From CAIXZV01 sp963697365 (GTDB lineage Bacteria > Chloroflexota > Limnocylindria > Limnocylindrales > CSP1-4), in contig CAVONT010000005.1 of the NCBI GenBank assembly GCA_963697365.1, positions 1 to 64,000 on the forward strand: a stretch of 64,000 nt of DNA. Direction: 5' to 3'. The translations under genes and the position numbers were made by a program. The notes beneath the pieces were generated by a model. It made no database searches and was not told the DNA's origin. It saw nothing but the letters and a program-made list of their open reading frames with translations. This document shows, one piece after another, positions 63,948-64,000 of this stretch (its first letter is position 1; each line of letters starts with the position of its first letter).

Positions 63948-64000
63948 CTAGATCGAGGAGATCTGGCGGGTGAGGTCGGCGTCGCGGGAGTCAGTGCCGA
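63948..64000 (-). CDS. C-terminal end of a minus-strand protein (cut by window edge)
   Basis: The last 16 codons before a TAG at 63948-63950 read GTDSRDADLTRQISSI. Too short to identify; support is the open frame ending in a stop and the terminator hairpin just beyond it. Confidence 0.4.
   Translation of the reverse strand, partial: GTDSRDADLTRQISSI

Overview
The window is gene-dense, very GC-rich bacterial DNA (roughly 70% G+C by eye) and holds mostly housekeeping genes. Gene order, short intergenic gaps, frequent GTG starts and 4-base stop/start overlaps (GTGA, ATGA) fit a high-GC member of the Chloroflexota, perhaps a Limnocylindria/Ellin6529-type lineage. That assignment is inferred from gene content and protein style; a phylogeny of rpsB, infB or pnp would settle it. 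I saw no tRNA, rRNA, CRISPR array, transposase or phage gene.

Layout. 1-2.2 kb: the start of a glycosyltransferase, a phosphatase-like protein and a hotdog thioesterase on the minus strand, then an ECF-like sigma factor. 2.3-11.8 kb: lspA, rluD, gmk, priA, an Ala-rich protein, def, fmt, rlmN, rpe and dtd. rpmB then faces them. 12.3-22.4 kb: Asp23, a FakA/YloV-like kinase, recG, rsmD, coaD, a coiled-coil protein, DUF177, rpmF, plsX, a second Asp23, nusB, acpP and rnc. 22.4-38.8 kb: smc, an acidic protein, ftsY, an MFS transporter (minus), ffh, DUF3352, rpsP, khpA, rimM, trmD, rplS, a DUF1269-like protein, phzF (minus), rnhB, a lipoprotein and yraN. 39.3-49.2 kb: rpsB, tsf, pyrH, frr, uppS, cdsA, dxr, rseP, ispG, a GIDE-like protein and lemA. 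49.2-62.1 kb: an M16 peptidase (minus), nusA, ylxR, infB, rbfA, nrnA, truB, ribF, an oxidoreductase, rpsO and pnp. The right end has a zinc-ribbon protein, an acetyltransferase, a repeat-rich noncoding stretch and the tail of a minus-strand gene.

Together the genes cover ribosome proteins and assembly (rpsP, rimM, rbfA, khpA, rplS, rpsB, rpsO, rpmB, rpmF), initiation and recycling (infB, fmt, def, frr, tsf), rRNA/tRNA modification (rlmN, rsmD, rluD, trmD, truB), SRP targeting (ffh, ftsY), phospholipid and fatty-acid supply (plsX, acpP, cdsA, FakA-like), isoprenoids (dxr, ispG, uppS), DNA maintenance (priA, recG, smc, rnhB) and RNA turnover (rnc, nrnA, pnp).

The most striking item is pnp (59491-62078). 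A complete DEDDh (DnaQ/PolC-type) 3'-5' exonuclease domain sits inside the polynucleotide phosphorylase, between its two RNase PH cores, with all five catalytic residues present. Second, about ten conserved genes are interrupted by single extra bases, always +1 and mostly outside homopolymers. Consensus errors are the likeliest cause, but the pattern is worth testing. Other points of interest are a terminator-like hairpin in the nusA leader with no rimP gene, a recurring TGCTAnnCT extended -10 element before ribosomal-protein and acpP genes, a likely CTG start codon, an RNase HII without its GRG motif, a RibF without a recognisable flavokinase motif, an acidic protein sharing a motif with the FtsY N-terminus, and a cluster of GCCCA/TGGGC palindromes at the right end.
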